Part shown: one piece after another, positions 62,673 through 64,000 of the stretch
Layout of the letters: every line of letters starts with the position of its first letter
Position numbering within the stretch: position 1 is the first letter of the stretch
Source of the DNA: Bog-473 sp963782415
Lineage (GTDB): Bacteria; Actinomycetota; Acidimicrobiia; Acidimicrobiales; RAAP-2
Reading direction: 5' to 3'
Assembly: GCA_963782415.1 (NCBI GenBank)
Contig: CAWAJT010000006.1
Span: 496,001-560,000 of the forward strand
DNA length: 64,000 nucleotides
Position numbers and translations under genes: made by a program
The notes under the pieces: model-generated
What the model was told of the DNA's origin: nothing
Databases searched by the model: none
The model's input: only the letters and a program-made list of their open reading frames with translations

Positions 62673-63437
62673 CTAGGGCGCGGGTCGCGCGCTCCCGGGA
62701 CCATCGGAACCACCGGGTCCGCGCAGCCCGCGCGCGGCGGCGGTCAGCTCGTCGACATCGACCGGCCAGCCGAACACCGCCCAGGTGGCGCCGGCCTCGT
62801 CCAGCGCCGCCAACCGTTCGCCCAGAGGCGGCGCCGCCGCCGGTGGCGGCCCGGCCCAGGTCACCTCCACGCCATCGGCCCCGGCCCGCCGTTGGGCCAC
62901 CAGGGCCGGCGGGGCATCCCACACGTTGAGTGCCGCATCGGCGGCGCGGACCTCCTCTGTCCGTCCCGCCGGACCTCCCGCCATCCACACGGGCAGGCCC
63001 AGCCCGGCCAGCCGCCGGCCCAACTCGATCATGTCCGCACGGCGCTCGGCCGCGGGGGCGAAGGGGATTCCGTAGGCCAGGTTCTCCTCCTCGCTCAGCC
63101 GGTCGCCCGTCCCGAGGCCCGCGATGACTCGGCCCGGCGCCAACCGCTCGAGTGCGATGAATTCCGCGGCGAGGACCTCGTTGGGGACGAGGCCGATCCG
63201 CGCCACCAGTGTCCCGAAGAACGGGCCTTCCCCCGGTCCCGAGGCCGGTCCGAGCGTGGTGGCCAGCGCACCGAGAATCGGGAAGGGCGCCAGCGCCGGG
63301 CGCTCGGGCTGGCCGATGGGCCAGATGTGGTCGTAGCAGAACAGACCGTCCACACCGGCGGCCACGGCGGCGCTCGCGACGGCGAAGGCCTCGTCGGGCC
63401 GGTCCCGGAACGTCGGCAGCACGACCCCGGTCCGCAT
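62673..63437 (-). CDS. LLM-class (F420-dependent type) oxidoreductase
   Basis: A 254-residue luciferase-like monooxygenase-family protein. RTGVVLPTFRDRPDEAFAVA at the start, GVDGLFCYDHIWPIG, VARIGLVPNEVLAAEF and RVIAGLGTGDRLSEEEN are typical of F420-dependent actinobacterial members. Shorter than most (300-350). The ATG at 63437 is followed directly by the first barrel strand. It lies 22 bases downstream of the ROK gene. Confidence 0.83.
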   Translation of the reverse strand: MRTGVVLPTFRDRPDEAFAVASAAVAAGVDGLFCYDHIWPIGQPERPALAPFPILGALATTLGPASGPGEGPFFGTLVARIGLVPNEVLAAEFIALERLAPGRVIAGLGTGDRLSEEENLAYGIPFAPAAERRADMIELGRRLAGLGLPVWMAGGPAGRTEEVRAADAALNVWDAPPALVAQRRAGADGVEVTWAGPPPAAAPPLGERLAALDEAGATWAVFGWPVDVDELTAAARGLRGPGGSDGPGSARPAP

Positions 63438-63459
63438 CAGTCCCCGGCCCCCGGCCGCA

Positions 63460-64000
63460 TCAGTCCAAGCCGCCGAGGCGCGCGGCGAGCGCGCCCCCCA
63501 CGGCACCGGACCGCTCCCCGAACGCAGCTGGCACGATCACCGCCGCGGGCCGACGGTCCCCGCCCTCGACCAGCTCCGCGAAGGCAGCGCGGGCCGACGC
63601 GATGAGGAGGTCACCGGCCAGCACGACCCCACCCCCCAGGACGAAGCAAGCGGGGTCGAGGACCGCGGCCAGATTGGCCAGACCGAAGCCGATGAAGTGG
63701 CCGACGGTACGGATCACCTCCTGGGCCGCCGGGTCACCCTCGGCCGCCGCCGCCGAGATGTCCTCCCCCCGCACACTCTCGGGATCGCCGCCCGCGGCAC
63801 GCACCACATCGCGCAAGCGGCCGGCCAGGGCAGCCTCGCGCGCGAGGACACCGAGGCCGGCGCCCGAGGCGAAACGCTCCCAGCAGCCGCGCCGCCCGCA
63901 GGGACACGCAGGTCCGGCCGGGTCCACCACCATGTGGCCGATTTCGCCGGCGAAGCCGGCCGCGCCCAGCTGCACCCGCCCGTCGAGCACGATGCCGCCG
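63460..64000 (-). CDS. ROK family glucokinase, N-terminus beyond the window
   Basis: The last 180 residues of a ROK kinase whose 5' part lies beyond the window end. It keeps the zinc site ACPCGRRGCWE and the GEIGHMVVD active-site helix, unlike the ROK protein at 7015. It ends with FGERSGAVGGALAARLGGL, typical of actinobacterial glucokinase. Confidence 0.88.
   Translation of the reverse strand, partial: GGIVLDGRVQLGAAGFAGEIGHMVVDPAGPACPCGRRGCWERFASGAGLGVLAREAALAGRLRDVVRAAGGDPESVRGEDISAAAAEGDPAAQEVIRTVGHFIGFGLANLAAVLDPACFVLGGGVVLAGDLLIASARAAFAELVEGGDRRPAAVIVPAAFGERSGAVGGALAARLGGLD

Noticed and set aside
61419..63605. 728-codon open frame on the plus strand
   Set aside because: It lies antisense to the aminotransferase and LLM oxidoreductase genes, both with clear motifs. 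Its composition is typical of the reverse complement of GC-rich coding DNA.
1..64000. tRNA, rRNA, insertion sequence or prophage genes
   Set aside because: I found no T-loop-like GTTCRA context with a foldable cloverleaf, no transposase or integrase motifs, and no phage structural genes.

Overview
The window is high-GC DNA (about two-thirds G+C by eye) from a free-living bacterium. It shows GTG/TTG starts, ATGA/GTGA stop-start overlaps, a split LigD end-joining system, an LLM/F420-type oxidoreductase, a class II (B12) ribonucleotide reductase, an MpaB/DUF2236 oxygenase-like protein and many SDR, amidohydrolase and acyl-CoA genes. This mix points to Actinomycetota, probably an Acidimicrobiia-like environmental lineage. 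The phylum is well supported; the class is inference. I see no tRNA, rRNA, CRISPR array, insertion sequence or prophage.

Layout. 0-2.3 kb: DNA ligase/3'-phosphoesterase followed by the LigD polymerase domain. 2.7-7 kb: isocitrate/isopropylmalate-type dehydrogenase, cyclopropane-fatty-acid synthase, a frameshifted IPT/TIG surface protein and a phosphoribosyltransferase. 7-11.6 kb: sugar uptake locus (ROK kinase, xylose-type binding protein, single-domain ATPase, permease broken by two frameshifts). 11.5-24.7 kb: metabolic and surface genes (beta-propeller protein, sulfatase, ketopantoate-reductase-like, MpaB-like, SDR, aldose epimerase, SurE, ArfB, aldo/keto reductase, SnoaL-like, Nudix, NDH-2). 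24.8-26.9 kb: acyl-CoA dehydrogenase plus an enoyl/dienoyl-CoA-reductase-like SDR. 27-29.8 kb: a lipid-kinase-like gene next to a decayed stretch (SulP STAS remnant, DMT transporter with frameshifts and an amber stop). 29.8-34.5 kb: a tightly coupled minus-strand operon of SDR, two amidohydrolases, an acetoacetate-decarboxylase-like protein and a methyltransferase. 34.7-40.4 kb: small secreted and membrane proteins, including a prepilin fused to a carbohydrate-binding-like domain and a SHOCT/cupredoxin pair.

40.6-46.4 kb: nrdJ carrying a 357-residue intein, with a sigma70-like promoter and two NrdR-box-like dyads upstream, divergent from glycerol kinase. 46.6-49.6 kb: a secreted protein with seven Ig-like repeats. 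49.8-52.6 kb: SDR, QueA-like, SufR-like regulator and ACT-domain protein. 52.7-55.3 kb: frameshifted PlsC, SMP-30 lactonase and SGNH hydrolase. 55.2-59.3 kb: an overlapping operon of ComA-like phosphosulfolactate synthase, VOC protein, AMP-forming acyl-CoA synthetase and acyltransferase-3, followed by a phosphatase, a second acyltransferase-3, an aminotransferase, an LLM oxidoreductase and a ROK kinase cut by the window end.

The least familiar units are the ComA/VOC/acyl-CoA-synthetase/acyltransferase operon (a candidate sulfonate-containing lipid or metabolite pathway), the amidohydrolase/acetoacetate-decarboxylase operon, and the prepilin/carbohydrate-binding fusion. Several genes are interrupted by single-base insertions. 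Whether this is real decay or sequencing error cannot be settled from the sequence alone, but in one case (around 5910) a neighbouring repeat copy shows exactly which base is extra.
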